Source of the DNA: Sediminibacter sp. Hel_I_10
GTDB lineage: Bacteria > Bacteroidota > Bacteroidia > Flavobacteriales > Flavobacteriaceae
Assembly: GCF_000688335.1 (NCBI RefSeq)
Contig: NZ_JHZX01000001.1
Location: 3,038,001 to 3,102,000, forward strand
Direction of reading: 5' to 3'
Length of the DNA stretch: 64,000 bases
Position 1 is the stretch's first letter; the number at the start of each line of letters is the position of its first letter. This document shows positions 1 to 9,290 of this stretch, one piece after another. The position numbers and the translations under genes were made by a program. The notes under the pieces are model-generated. The model did no database searches. It was given only the letters and a program-made list of their open reading frames with translations, and was not told the origin of the DNA.

Positions 1-249
1 ATTTTTTGCAATTATAGCTGCTATCATGGCACCAACCAAAGTACCGAGGGCATGCGCTAAAAAGGGCATGATAAAGTGTTTCGCATCAAAAAGGGGTAAG
101 GCTTCTTTTAAACCTTCCATGGTAGTGGTGTCTGCGCCCTCAGGAGGCGGTATGATACTCCCGCTTATCATAATGATGCCCATATTGACGATGCTGCCAA
201 TAATGAGTCCCAATATAACAGCAATAATGAGTCTTAATGTTGAATTCAT
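1..249 (-). CDS. Partial integral membrane protein, C-terminus outside window
   Basis: An open reading frame on the minus strand starts at ATG 249 (peptide begins MNSTLRLIIAVILGL) and runs off the left edge after 83 residues. A hydrophobic segment at about residues 5-30 and another at about 65-83 flank a short polar loop rich in Pro, Glu and Asp, so it is a small multi-pass membrane protein. I do not recognise the family. It lies 40 nt beyond the stop of the acpH-like gene on the same strand and could be co-transcribed with it. Confidence 0.7.
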   Translation of the reverse strand, partial: MNSTLRLIIAVILGLIIGSIVNMGIIMISGSIIPPPEGADTTTMEGLKEALPLFDAKHFIMPFLAHALGTLVGAMIAAIIAKN

Positions 250-288
250 GATTGGATTGGTTTAGGTTAAAGTTAATGAAATGCAGAT

Positions 289-888
289 TTAGTCAAAACT
301 GTTTTCAATCTCTAAAAGCGTATGTTTTGAAAACTGCATCAACTCTTTAAAAAAGCTTTCAAACTCCATCTCAAACTCTGTATAGTATTGCAACAGTTCT
401 ACCGTTGCAGTATTCATACCAGATCTGTTTTTGGTTCGGCGATTCATCCCATTAAGCACTTTTTGAATGCCTTCTATTTTGGCATAACTCAATAGCCAAT
501 TATCGGCAATCATGTGAGGCATCATTTTTTGAATACGCGAAGGAAGTGTATCAAAATGTTCGCCCAATAAATCATAAAAATTATCAACGTAGGTCTCTAA
601 GGGAATATTGGAATAGGTGCTCCAGTTTTTGGCCAAAAAATGATCATAAAGAATGTCTACAATTACACCGCTATAATGGCTGTAATTTTGATGTAAGCGT
701 TTGGTACTTAGTCTTACGGTGGGATGTGCATCGGTGTAAGTATCTATTTGACGGTGCAACAAGATGCCTTTTTGAATCCCAACAGGATACTTGGTGTAAC
801 GTTTTCCTCGAATGCCATCTGCGATAAAATTACCAATAGTAACTTGATCATCACCAGCAGATAGATAAATGTGCGCCAGAAAATTCAT
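289..888 (-). CDS. acpH: AcpH-like acyl carrier protein phosphodiesterase (DUF479 family)
   Basis: The 199-residue protein matches the acyl carrier protein phosphodiesterase family, which hydrolyses the 4'-phosphopantetheine arm from holo-ACP in the cytoplasm. Visible family hallmarks are NFLAH at residues 2-6, the GNFIADGIRG stretch (19-28) with the metal-ligand Asp24, HRQID (45-49), DAH (53-55) and DILYDHFLA (78-86), an arrangement typical of an all-helical HD-like metal hydrolase. Its length is close to that of E. coli AcpH. It diverges from glmM across 77 nt. Function is by family resemblance; some homologues have not been shown to act on ACP. Confidence 0.85.
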   Translation of the reverse strand: MNFLAHIYLSAGDDQVTIGNFIADGIRGKRYTKYPVGIQKGILLHRQIDTYTDAHPTVRLSTKRLHQNYSHYSGVIVDILYDHFLAKNWSTYSNIPLETYVDNFYDLLGEHFDTLPSRIQKMMPHMIADNWLLSYAKIEGIQKVLNGMNRRTKNRSGMNTATVELLQYYTEFEMEFESFFKELMQFSKHTLLEIENSFD

Positions 889-935
889 AGGTGGAATTTA
901 CAAATTCCCCTTCAAGAATAACAATTTTGTAATTG

Positions 936-943
936 TATATTTG
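936..943 (+). promoter_or_regulatory. Putative Bacteroidota -7 promoter box for glmM
   Basis: TATATTTG matches the Bacteroidota TAnnTTTG -7 consensus and lies 22 nt before the glmM start. I see no clear -33 TTTG at the usual spacing, so this is a weak call. Confidence 0.35.
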
Positions 944-965
944 TGTTTTAATCTAAAAAGAAGAC

Positions 966-2369
966 ATGACACTTATAAAATCAATATCAGGAATTAGAGG
1001 CACTATTGGCGGTAATGTTGGCGACAACTTAACTCCTATTGATGCTGTAAAATTTGCATCGGCCTATGGCACATGGATTAGACAACAACGTCAAAAGGAA
1101 AATTACAGGGTTGTTGTTGGTCGTGATGCACGTATCTCTGGAGAAATGATTCAGAATTTAGTCATGAATACACTGATAGGTTTGGGAATTGATGTGATAG
1201 ATTTAGGCCTGTCTACAACCCCAACAGTAGAAATTGCGGTGCCGATGGAGCATGCAGATGGCGGAATTATATTAACAGCCAGCCATAACCCAAAACAATG
1301 GAACGCGCTTAAATTATTAGATAACAAAGGTGAGTTTTTAAATGCAGCCGAAGGTGCCAAAATATTGGATATCGCAGAATCTAATGATATGCCTTTTGCT
1401 GAGGTGGATGACTTAGGTCAAATACACGTCAATGATGCCTATATTGATATTCATATCGATGAGGTATTGGATATGGAGCTGGTCAATACAGAAGCAATTG
1501 AAAAGGCTAACTTTAAAGTGGTTGTTGATGGGGTAAATTCTACCGGAGGTATTGCCATACCGTTGTTATTAGAACGATTGGGAGTGGAGGCCGTAAAGTT
1601 GTATTGTGAACCCAATGGTCATTTTCCGCATAATCCAGAGCCCTTAAAAGAGCATTTGACAGATTTGTCTGAAGCGGTTGTGAAACATCATGCCGACTTT
1701 GGTATTGTTGTAGACCCAGACGTAGATCGTTTGGCTTTTATGGACGAGAAAGGCGAGATGTTTGGCGAAGAATATACATTAGTGGCTTGTGCCGATTATG
1801 TGTTGAGCAAAACAAACGGCAACACCGTGAGTAACATGAGCTCTACTAGAGCATTGCGCGACGTTACCGAAAAACACGGTGGAAGTTATGAGGCGAGTGC
1901 TGTTGGAGAGGTGAACGTCGTGAATTTGATGAAAAAGAATAACGCCGTCATCGGTGGTGAAGGTAATGGGGGCATCATTTATCCAGAATCGCACTACGGG
2001 AGGGATGCCTTAGTGGGTGTGGCCTTGTTTTTAAGTTTATTGGCTGAAAAGAAAATGAGTGTTAGCGCTCTAAGGGCAAGCTATCCTAATTACTTCATGA
2101 GTAAAAAGAAAATACAGCTTACACCAGACTTAGATGTTGATGCACTTTTGGTTGCTATGGAAAAACGCTATACTGAAGATGCTTCCGTAGAAAAATTGAC
2201 CACAATTGATGGTGTAAAAATTGATTTTAAAAACACTTGGGTACATCTCAGAAAGAGCAATACCGAGCCTATTATTAGAATTTATACCGAAGCACCTAGC
2301 CAGAAAGAAGCTGATGACTTAGCTGATCACATTATTGCAGAAATTAAAAATATTGCAAAGTTGAGCTAA
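966..2369 (+). CDS. glmM: Phosphoglucosamine mutase
   Basis: An alpha-D-phosphohexomutase of 467 residues, most likely converting glucosamine-6-phosphate to glucosamine-1-phosphate for UDP-GlcNAc, peptidoglycan and lipid A synthesis. All four functional loops are visible: the phosphoserine loop TASHNP at 104-109 (Ser106), the metal loop DPDVDR at 250-255, the sugar-specificity loop GEGNGG at 331-336 and the phosphate-binding RKSNTEP at 429-435. The GEGNGG loop and the size fit the GlmM-type enzyme of Bacteroidota; phosphomannomutase or phosphoglucomutase activity cannot be excluded from sequence alone. Confidence 0.92.
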   Translation: MTLIKSISGIRGTIGGNVGDNLTPIDAVKFASAYGTWIRQQRQKENYRVVVGRDARISGEMIQNLVMNTLIGLGIDVIDLGLSTTPTVEIAVPMEHADGGIILTASHNPKQWNALKLLDNKGEFLNAAEGAKILDIAESNDMPFAEVDDLGQIHVNDAYIDIHIDEVLDMELVNTEAIEKANFKVVVDGVNSTGGIAIPLLLERLGVEAVKLYCEPNGHFPHNPEPLKEHLTDLSEAVVKHHADFGIVVDPDVDRLAFMDEKGEMFGEEYTLVACADYVLSKTNGNTVSNMSSTRALRDVTEKHGGSYEASAVGEVNVVNLMKKNNAVIGGEGNGGIIYPESHYGRDALVGVALFLSLLAEKKMSVSALRASYPNYFMSKKKIQLTPDLDVDALLVAMEKRYTEDASVEKLTTIDGVKIDFKNTWVHLRKSNTEPIIRIYTEAPSQKEADDLADHIIAEIKNIAKLS

Positions 2370-2440
2370 TTCTAAAACAGAATTGGTCTAAGGATAGGGT
2401 GTCTTAAAGGTAGATGTGATTCCTGAAATTTGAAGATCAA

Positions 2441-3337
2441 TTATGCTTTTGCGTAATCTTCTGGCGATTTATCTTTATGTTTCCAACGTTTGTGGGTCCA
2501 TAGATAATATTGTGGCGCTTCATGGATTTGCTGTTCTACCAATTTTAAAAATTTATCGGTAATCTCATAGTCTTTAAAGTCTTTAGGGTGCTCTGCCAAT
2601 AATTCAAAAGTACATTCGTAATAGCCGCGTTTAAGACGTTTCACCTTAAAAAATACTACAGACATATCTAGGCGTTTAGAAAGCATCTCTGCTCCGGTAT
2701 GAACGGGGACCCTGATATTCATGAATTCTTGCCAGTGAAAAGCTTTCCATGGTTTTGGAGATTGATCAGAGACAAAACCGGTAATACTATTGACGCTGTT
2801 TTTCTTTAGCTTTATGAGTTCTACAGCAATCTCTTTGGTACTAATAAGGTGGCTATTGTATTTGGCCCTTATTCCTTTTACCATGCGGTCAAAATACTTG
2901 TTTCCCAATCTTTTGTAAACGGCATTTCCTCTAGATTTCACATAGGTTTGTAACACAAAAATCCACTCCCAACTGCCGTAATGTGCGCACATTAATGCAA
3001 CGCTACGGTCTTTGTTTTCTAGGTTTTGAATGAGTTCTACATTTGAGAACGTAAAATGCTTACGCATCTCTGTTTCTGTAATGGTCAAGGATTTTATAGC
3101 TTCTACCATCATATCGCATAAATGGTGATAGAATTTTTTGGTAATGGATGTGATCTCTTGCTCTGATTTTTCTGGAAATACCAATCGCAAGTTGCTGTAA
3201 ACGGTTTTTTTTCGATAGCCGAAAATTCGAAAAATGAGTAGGTAAAGAACATCGGAAAAGGCATATAATAACCGAAACGGAAGTATGGAAATCAACCATA
3301 AAAATGGATACACTAAAATGTAAACCAGAAATTGCAT
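2441..3337 (-). CDS. Lysophospholipid/lipid A acyltransferase (LpxL/HtrB family)
   Basis: A 298-residue inner-membrane-associated acyltransferase. An N-terminal hydrophobic anchor (about residues 1-38) is followed by the HX4(D/E) catalytic motif HYGSWE at 119-124, with His119 and Glu124. Members transfer acyl chains to lipid A precursors or related lipids. It is convergent with glmM and diverges from the rhomboid gene, so it is probably monocistronic. The exact acyl acceptor cannot be told; Bacteroidota also use this family for ornithine or other aminolipids. Confidence 0.85.
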   Translation of the reverse strand: MQFLVYILVYPFLWLISILPFRLLYAFSDVLYLLIFRIFGYRKKTVYSNLRLVFPEKSEQEITSITKKFYHHLCDMMVEAIKSLTITETEMRKHFTFSNVELIQNLENKDRSVALMCAHYGSWEWIFVLQTYVKSRGNAVYKRLGNKYFDRMVKGIRAKYNSHLISTKEIAVELIKLKKNSVNSITGFVSDQSPKPWKAFHWQEFMNIRVPVHTGAEMLSKRLDMSVVFFKVKRLKRGYYECTFELLAEHPKDFKDYEITDKFLKLVEQQIHEAPQYYLWTHKRWKHKDKSPEDYAKA

Positions 3338-3353
3338 GGGCTTGAATAAGTGT

Positions 3354-3361
3354 TAAATTTG
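3354..3361 (+). promoter_or_regulatory. Putative -7 box for the rhomboid gene
   Basis: TAAATTTG fits TAnnTTTG and lies 38 nt upstream of the rhomboid start in the divergent intergenic region. The -33 element is not convincing. Confidence 0.3.
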
Positions 3362-3399
3362 CAATGGCAAATATAGTTATAAATAAGAGCTTTTGATTT

Positions 3400-4050
3400 A
3401 TGGGTAATATAAGTTTAGTAACCATCATTATAATCGCTGCAAACGCATTGATTTCTTATAAAGGTTTTAATGATTATACTTTTTTTGAGCGCTATAAATT
3501 CAATGTGGGCAGTATCACTAGAGGAGAGCAATTTAGAATGTTTAGCTCAGGGTTTTTGCATGCAGATATGCAGCATTTATTATTCAACATGCTCACCTTG
3601 TTCTTCTTTGCAGATCGTGTGATTTTTTATGTGGGCAACTTTAACTTTATTGTGATTTACATTGCCAGCCTTGTGTTGGGAAGTTTATTGTCTTTGTATT
3701 TTCATAAAAACGAATACCACTACAGCGCCGTTGGTGCAAGTGGAGCCGTAACAGGCATATTGTACTCGGCCATCTTGTTGGATCCAAACATGAGCCTATA
3801 TCTATTTTTTATTCCAATTCCCATACCTGCTTATATCTTTGGCATAGGATATCTCTTATATTCTATTTATGGGATGAAGAATCGCGTAGGTAATATTGGG
3901 CATGATGCGCACTTTGGTGGTGCCATTGGTGGTTTTGTAATTACCCTGATTATGATGCCGTCTTTATTTCAAACAGATTTGTTGATGGTGATATTACTGG
4001 CCATCCCAATCCTCATTCTTTTTGTGATGCACAAAACAGGAAAGTTATAA
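3400..4050 (+). CDS. Rhomboid family intramembrane serine protease
   Basis: A 216-residue polytopic membrane protein with six predicted transmembrane segments, which cleaves substrates within the membrane. The catalytic dyad is visible: Ser114 in GASG (112-115) and His171 in the AHFGGAIGG stretch of the last core helix. The HADMQHLLFNM segment (54-64) is the conserved TM2 region that helps form the oxyanion hole. It is a minimal bacterial rhomboid without extra domains. It starts 62 nt from the divergent acyltransferase gene; no neighbour indicates a substrate. Confidence 0.9.
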   Translation: MGNISLVTIIIIAANALISYKGFNDYTFFERYKFNVGSITRGEQFRMFSSGFLHADMQHLLFNMLTLFFFADRVIFYVGNFNFIVIYIASLVLGSLLSLYFHKNEYHYSAVGASGAVTGILYSAILLDPNMSLYLFFIPIPIPAYIFGIGYLLYSIYGMKNRVGNIGHDAHFGGAIGGFVITLIMMPSLFQTDLLMVILLAIPILILFVMHKTGKL

Positions 4051-4134
4051 GTCCTAATGTTTGCGCTATACTAAAGACTGGGCCTATCATGGAAAAAAAA
4101 GAATTTTGGCTGATAATGCCATATGAATGGGTTG

Positions 4135-4542
4135 CTATCTTACGATAGTGACTCCGGCTTTTTTTAAAATATTACGCAAGTAGTTGAGGTCTTCTTCTGT
4201 TCTGGGCGAAGCTAGTTTTCGATATTTGCCATTCTTCAACTTTAATGTAAAACGCGCTCTCCCAAACACTGTTTTTTCCTTGAGATAATCAATGGCATCA
4301 ATAGGTATTTCCTTTTGAACAGACTCCTTAAAAAAGAGAAAGTATAAAACTATTAAAGACACTGCACCCACAAAAAGCCAGATGATCTTAAAAACCCCTA
4401 ACGCCGACCAATTAGAGCCATAAAGATTGATACAAGAGTTGATGAGCGTAATCGCGAACAAAAACTTCATCAACAGTTGATGTGTTTTTAAATCATCTTC
4501 AATCCCTAAGACCTTGCGATCAGAATTATAGCTTAATTTCAT
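4135..4542 (-). CDS. Small membrane protein with PH-like C-terminal region, unknown function
   Basis: A 135-residue protein with two transmembrane segments (about 22-40 and 50-70) followed by a soluble part (about 75-135) rich in Lys and Arg (RFTLKLKNGKYRKL). The layout resembles bacterial PH-like (YcxB- or EbsA-type) membrane proteins, in which a short two-helix hairpin carries a beta-rich domain, but I cannot assign a family. It lies 26 nt after the TlpA-type gene on the same strand and may be translated from the same message. Confidence 0.65.
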   Translation of the reverse strand: MKLSYNSDRKVLGIEDDLKTHQLLMKFLFAITLINSCINLYGSNWSALGVFKIIWLFVGAVSLIVLYFLFFKESVQKEIPIDAIDYLKEKTVFGRARFTLKLKNGKYRKLASPRTEEDLNYLRNILKKAGVTIVR

Positions 4543-4568
4543 AAGGTACCAAATGGTAAGAATCTATC

Positions 4569-5720
4569 TTAATTTAATAACTGCGCTATTTTGTTCTCAA
4601 GATCGTTTCCTCTTAAATTCTTGGCTATTATTTTACCATCTTCATCTAAAATATAAGTGGCGGGTATAGATCTAATATTATAAGCTTTAGCAACAGGATC
4701 ATTAAAGTAGTTAAGGTTTGAGACGTGATGCCAATTCAAATTATCATCTTTAATCGCCTTAATCCAAGCGGCTTTAGGGTCTTTTTGACGGTTACTGCCA
4801 TCTAAGGATACACTAATAATTTCTAAGCCTTTATCGTGATAGTTTTCATAAACTCTTACCACATTAGGGTTTTCGCGTCGGCATGGTCCGCACCAAGATG
4901 CCCAAAAATCAACGATGGTCACCTTACCTAAAATTTCTTCCAATTCTAGTGTAGAGCCATCAGTAGAAGGTGCTTTAAAATTAGGTGCTTTTTGACCAAT
5001 TTCCGTAGCAGTTAGCGCAGCCATTTCCAATTTTGTGACGTCTATTTTTGACTGCACTTCCTTTCCAAGTGTTGACGTTTTAAGATCTTTGCTCAATCCA
5101 TTAAAACCTTCTGCAATTCTATCAATATCCTTTTTGCGTTCTTTGATTAATTTATCGACCAAGATGAGTGAGAAATAATTGTCGTCATGTGTCTTCAAAA
5201 ATTCAAAAGGATAGTCATCCCTTTGTTTGTTACTTTCTATGATTTTGTAAGAGAGCGCTTCCTTTTCCGGAGATTTCTGTTTCGCTAATTTGAATTTTTT
5301 ACGTGTGTCTGCTAATTCCGAAGCGATTTTGTCAATCTTCGCATTATAATCCATCATGGCAGTATTGGCCTCTGTTCCAGAGATTTCAGATTGCTCAATC
5401 TGTTCTTTATTGATTTTAAATGTAATTTCCTGTTGTTCTAAAATAAACGGAAAACTGCCTTTAACGCTATTGACTGATAGCATTACCATTTCAGGAGATT
5501 TCAGTTGGCCTTCAAACTTAAATTTTTCATCCATCACAATGGCGGTGTCTTTGGTAACCGTTCGTCCATTGGCGGCAACGGTATTTAGATAAACCCTGAT
5601 CCCATTATAAATTCCTGGTGCTTCACCAATAACCCTATAGCCATCAATAGCGGGCTTAGTATCAGTTTTACACGCATATAATAAAATGCCAATAGCAAGG
5701 AATAAATAGAGTTTTTTCAT
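4569..5720 (-). CDS. TlpA-family thioredoxin-like lipoprotein (DUF4369-type N-terminus)
   Basis: A periplasm-facing thiol-disulfide oxidoreductase. I place the start at ATG 5720 because it gives a clean lipoprotein signal (MKKLYLFLAIGILLYAC, lipid Cys at residue 17); an upstream in-frame ATG at 5744 would prepend MYDLKLFM without benefit. The mature protein has a beta-rich N-terminal region typical of DUF4369 proteins, a charged helical middle, and a C-terminal thioredoxin fold with the active site WCGPC (about residues 276-280 from this start) and the cis-proline loop RSIPATY. In Bacteroidota such proteins reduce periplasmic cysteines, for example in cytochrome maturation, but no such partner gene is adjacent. 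Confidence 0.88.
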   Translation of the reverse strand: MKKLYLFLAIGILLYACKTDTKPAIDGYRVIGEAPGIYNGIRVYLNTVAANGRTVTKDTAIVMDEKFKFEGQLKSPEMVMLSVNSVKGSFPFILEQQEITFKINKEQIEQSEISGTEANTAMMDYNAKIDKIASELADTRKKFKLAKQKSPEKEALSYKIIESNKQRDDYPFEFLKTHDDNYFSLILVDKLIKERKKDIDRIAEGFNGLSKDLKTSTLGKEVQSKIDVTKLEMAALTATEIGQKAPNFKAPSTDGSTLELEEILGKVTIVDFWASWCGPCRRENPNVVRVYENYHDKGLEIISVSLDGSNRQKDPKAAWIKAIKDDNLNWHHVSNLNYFNDPVAKAYNIRSIPATYILDEDGKIIAKNLRGNDLENKIAQLLN

Positions 5721-5836
5721 CATAAAAAGTTTAAGGTCATACAAAGATAAAAAGTTATTCGTGATGAGAGGCCCGCCTGTTGGTTATAAAATAAGAAGCC
5801 GTGACGGTTTCCGAAGTGAGAGTCCTAAAATTCCCA

Positions 5837-5844
5837 TATTTTTG
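5837..5844 (+). promoter_or_regulatory. Putative -7 box for mnmE
   Basis: TATTTTTG matches TAnnTTTG exactly and ends 14 nt before the mnmE ATG, implying a very short leader. Confidence 0.4.
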
Positions 5845-5858
5845 TACAAATTATAATC

Positions 5859-7265
5859 ATGATTTACAACGATACGATCATCGCCCTTGCAACCGCGTCT
5901 GGAAATGGTGCTATTGCCGTGTTAAGACTCTCTGGAGCAGAAGCTATTGACTTGGCAAATGCTCATTTTAGATCGATTCATAGCGGTAAATCACTTAAAA
6001 CCCAAAAATCACATACGGTTCATTTAGGGCATGTTTTGGATGACCAAAGAATCATTGATGAGGTGTTGGTGACGTTGTTTAAAAATCCACACTCGTATAC
6101 AGGTGAAGATGTTGTGGAAATTTCCTGTCATGGGAGTACTTATATTCAACAGGAAATTCTTCAATTATTTCTTCGGAAAGGCTGCCGTATGGCCAACGCA
6201 GGAGAATTTACCTTAAGAGCATTTTTAAACGGAAAATTAGATTTGTCTCAAGCTGAGGCGGTGGCCGATTTGATAGCCAGTGATAACGAGGCGTCCCATC
6301 AAGTGGCGATGCAGCAAATGCGTGGCGGCTTCTCTTCGGAAATTGCAAAACTTAGAGAAGAGCTCTTAAATTTTGCCTCTCTGATAGAGTTGGAGTTGGA
6401 TTTTGCAGAAGAAGACGTTGAGTTTGCCGATCGTACACAATTTAAGCAGCTGGTAGACCGCATCACCTTTGTGTTAAAACGATTGATCGATTCTTTTGCC
6501 GTTGGGAACGTGATTAAAAACGGTATCCCTGTGGCCATTGTTGGAGAGCCCAATGTGGGCAAATCTACTTTATTAAATGCCTTGCTCAATGAAGAACGTG
6601 CTATTGTTTCTGAAATTGCCGGAACCACCAGAGATACTATAGAAGATGAAATTTCGATAGGCGGGATGGGCTTTCGATTTATTGATACCGCAGGCATAAG
6701 AGAAACAGAAGATGTTGTAGAATCCATTGGGATTAAAAAGACCTTCGAAAAAATAGCCCAATCGCAAGTGGCGATTTACCTTTTTGATGCTACCGAATTT
6801 GCAGATAAAGGCGAACGATTTAAAGTAGAGTTAGAGAAAATAAAGAATAAATACCCGCTGAAACCCTTATTGGTGCTTGCCAATAAAATTGATAAGTTGT
6901 CTGAGACTGAGCGCGAAAATTTAGAAGTGGCCTTAAGCGCTATTGAGGGCTCGCAACATATCATGATTTCCGCCAAAACGGGCGATGGGGTAGAACAACT
7001 TACCGATTCGCTTCTCAACCTGATCAATACTGGTGCCTTGCGTAACAATGAAACCATTGTGACCAATTCTCGCCACTATGATGCGCTTTTAAAGGCCTTT
7101 GAAGAAATTCAGAAAGTAAAAGAAGGATTGGAAACAGAGCTTTCGGGAGATTTATTGGCCATTGATATCCGTCAGGCTTTATATCATTTTGGTGAAATCA
7201 CAGGGGAGATTACCAATGACGATTTACTGGGTAATATTTTTGCTAATTTTTGTATTGGGAAGTAA
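5859..7265 (+). CDS. mnmE: tRNA-modifying GTPase MnmE (TrmE/ThdF)
   Basis: With MnmG, MnmE installs the carboxymethylaminomethyl group on U34 of several tRNAs. The 468-residue protein has the N-terminal formyl-THF-binding domain (about 1-118), the helical domain and the inserted G domain: P-loop GEPNVGKS (229-236), DTAGI (276-280) and NKID (342-345). It ends with the invariant C-terminal FCIGK, whose Cys is needed for modification. The gene is intact, but its last 45 bp recur in the same orientation at 21799-21843, on the far side of the starch locus. In other bacteria the 3' end of this gene is a known integration site. Confidence 0.96.
   Translation: MIYNDTIIALATASGNGAIAVLRLSGAEAIDLANAHFRSIHSGKSLKTQKSHTVHLGHVLDDQRIIDEVLVTLFKNPHSYTGEDVVEISCHGSTYIQQEILQLFLRKGCRMANAGEFTLRAFLNGKLDLSQAEAVADLIASDNEASHQVAMQQMRGGFSSEIAKLREELLNFASLIELELDFAEEDVEFADRTQFKQLVDRITFVLKRLIDSFAVGNVIKNGIPVAIVGEPNVGKSTLLNALLNEERAIVSEIAGTTRDTIEDEISIGGMGFRFIDTAGIRETEDVVESIGIKKTFEKIAQSQVAIYLFDATEFADKGERFKVELEKIKNKYPLKPLLVLANKIDKLSETERENLEVALSAIEGSQHIMISAKTGDGVEQLTDSLLNLINTGALRNNETIVTNSRHYDALLKAFEEIQKVKEGLETELSGDLLAIDIRQALYHFGEITGEITNDDLLGNIFANFCIGK
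7221..7265 (+). repeat. Left direct repeat: 3' end of mnmE (possible att site)
   Basis: The last 45 bp of mnmE align without gaps to 21799-21843, with 37 of 45 positions identical by my count. The differences fall mostly at third codon positions or in the final codons. The alignment begins abruptly at the GAT codon of DLLGNIF; sequences just upstream of the two copies are unrelated. Confidence 0.75.
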
Positions 7266-7315
7266 TTTCGAAATACACCATTTCTCATACCGTAAGAACT
7301 AATAAAATTGCGTCA

Positions 7316-8950
7316 TTAAACAATTGATTCATTATTGGCAAATTGTCTAATCTCCATAATCTTGTCTTCAAAATTATCTTTAAAGTTGGATTTGCTTTTC
7401 ACGCGGGTTTTATAGGAATATATAGTGGCTACTGACAATTCCAGAAAATCTGCCACTTGGGTACTATCCTGAACACCTAATCGATATAGTGCAAAAATGC
7501 GCATTTCATTATTTAAAGACACTTGAGTGCGCAATAAAACACGTTCTTTTTCTGGAAAAAGACTATCATAATCTTCTTTAAAGGACGGGAAAAGTTTCAA
7601 AAATACTTGGTCAAACTGCTGAAAAAGATGTGCTCTCTCCTTTTTTACACTATACTTCTTAAGTATTTGGACGACTTCTTCAGGACGTTTCGCCATGATT
7701 TTATGCAAGGTGTTTTTCTGAAGTTGATCCATTTTATGAATAAAACCTGAAGTGACCTTTAAAAAGTAAGTAATATACTCTTGCTTTATGGTATCTACTT
7801 CCTTTAAATTGTTGTTAAGCTCCTGAAGTTTAAGGTTGGATGCCGCAAGAATGCGCCTTGATGCATTTCTAGCCTTCAATTGCTTAAAGATAATCACCAG
7901 AAAAATGACCACCAAAAGTGCCAAAATGGATAGTACAATAACAATTTGTGTCAACGTATTTTTTTGAGCTTCCGTTTTTTGAATTTGTGCTTTTTCAATG
8001 ATTGGAAGTATTGCAGAAATTTCAGTTTTACGATGGCGTGCATTGTAGAATGTAGCATCTTCCATGGCAATAGAAATGTAGCGGTTTGCTTTTTTTAATT
8101 CGCCCAACTCAAAGAGTTCACTTGCCAAATTACGGATGGCTACCGTTTCTTTGGTAGCACTTTCAATATCTGCTATAGCGGCGCGTGCCAAATACTCCAT
8201 ATTTTTTTCATTGTCACCCAATACTGAATATACATACGCTAAGGATGAAGTAGCAATGGCTTTGTAGTGCGAAGGTAAATTGAAGTGTTCTATCCAATAT
8301 ATAAAGGCCTCTTTCGCTCCTTCCCAATCCTCTTGTTTTAAACGCTTAAGACTTTCTGTATTCCAGTATTCATTAGAATTTGGTTCCACATAAATCAAGG
8401 CTTGATCTAAAAACGCATTACCCTTTTGTATGTAATTCTGGCTAAAACGATAATCTGCAGTATAATCTGACAAATCATAAAATGTTCGCGCTTTCACAGC
8501 ATAATATTCAAACTTGGAGGAATCTGGTAATCGTATAGGGTCAATACTTTCCAAGCTATCAATAGCTTCTTTGAATAATCCTGAGGACATGAGTACAAAG
8601 CCCTCTTTTATTTTAACATTGTAGAGTTTTAATGTATCCTTTAAAAGTAATGCTTTTGATTTTGCCTGATCCAAATAGTAATATGCAGAGTCATAATCAA
8701 ATGACCGATATTCCTTAAACAAAGAAAGATTGTCTTGGTATATCTTGACTTGATCTTCATAATAAACATGTTTGCCCAATTGTTTTTTAATAGTGGCAAT
8801 ACGATTGTTTTTCTTCTGAATATAAACATCTTTTTTACTGATGGCTAATTCCAATTCATTCATAATCGCATCTTTCTGAAAACCAAAAGATGGAATTACA
8901 GCGAGAAGACAAACAAAAACTAGAATATGTTTCAAATAATTATTTAACAT
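7316..8950 (-). CDS. SusR-type membrane-spanning transcriptional regulator (DUF6377-like)
   Basis: A 544-residue protein with a signal-anchor-like N-terminus (about 7-24), a periplasmic helical/TPR-like sensor region (about 25-330), one transmembrane helix (about 334-355), a coiled coil and a cytoplasmic C-terminal helix-turn-helix (about 486-525, around LGVQDSTQVADFLELSVATI). This is the architecture of Bacteroides SusR-type regulators, which sense maltooligosaccharides in the periplasm and activate sus genes. It diverges from susC across 340 bp of AT-rich DNA, and every gene of the following operon fits alpha-glucan use. The sugar ligand and activator role are inferred from the family and context. 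Confidence 0.82.
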   Translation of the reverse strand: MLNNYLKHILVFVCLLAVIPSFGFQKDAIMNELELAISKKDVYIQKKNNRIATIKKQLGKHVYYEDQVKIYQDNLSLFKEYRSFDYDSAYYYLDQAKSKALLLKDTLKLYNVKIKEGFVLMSSGLFKEAIDSLESIDPIRLPDSSKFEYYAVKARTFYDLSDYTADYRFSQNYIQKGNAFLDQALIYVEPNSNEYWNTESLKRLKQEDWEGAKEAFIYWIEHFNLPSHYKAIATSSLAYVYSVLGDNEKNMEYLARAAIADIESATKETVAIRNLASELFELGELKKANRYISIAMEDATFYNARHRKTEISAILPIIEKAQIQKTEAQKNTLTQIVIVLSILALLVVIFLVIIFKQLKARNASRRILAASNLKLQELNNNLKEVDTIKQEYITYFLKVTSGFIHKMDQLQKNTLHKIMAKRPEEVVQILKKYSVKKERAHLFQQFDQVFLKLFPSFKEDYDSLFPEKERVLLRTQVSLNNEMRIFALYRLGVQDSTQVADFLELSVATIYSYKTRVKSKSNFKDNFEDKIMEIRQFANNESIV

Positions 8951-9290
8951 AAAAATAGTAATAAGAAAAAAAGAGTTGTTCTTTTTTAAGAAACCAACAA
9001 ATTACACGAGGTTATTTTACAAATATAGCATAAAATAAATCTTGATTTTTGAAAAAATAACCTTGATCGATAGTTCTTCATAAATTTCATAAAAAATTGA
9101 AAAACAAATAGTTAAAAAAAAATTTAACAAAATATTTTCTTGATTTTATATTACTACTTTTTATTTCAGTCAAGGTTGTGTCTATTTTTGAAATGTTACG
9201 AAAACGTTAACGTCATAAAAGACTAACTCACTATCTATAATTCAGTTTATCTAAAATAAACCTAGATGAACACCATATTATCTGTAATTC
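8951..9290. promoter_or_regulatory. Divergent regulatory region between susR-like gene and susC
   Basis: This is 340 bp of very AT-rich DNA without a gene. On the susC side, TATTTTTG (9183-9190) fits the TAnnTTTG -7 box, which would give a leader of about 100 nt. Just downstream lies the 10-bp palindrome ACGTTAACGT (9204-9213), a plausible operator. Two TCTTGATTTT direct repeats occur farther upstream (near 9040 and 9138). Assignments are by eye. Confidence 0.4.

Noticed and set aside
5721-5744. Upstream start for the TlpA-type lipoprotein
   Set aside because: The extra residues would bury the lipoprotein signal; the start at 5720 places the lipid Cys at a normal distance.
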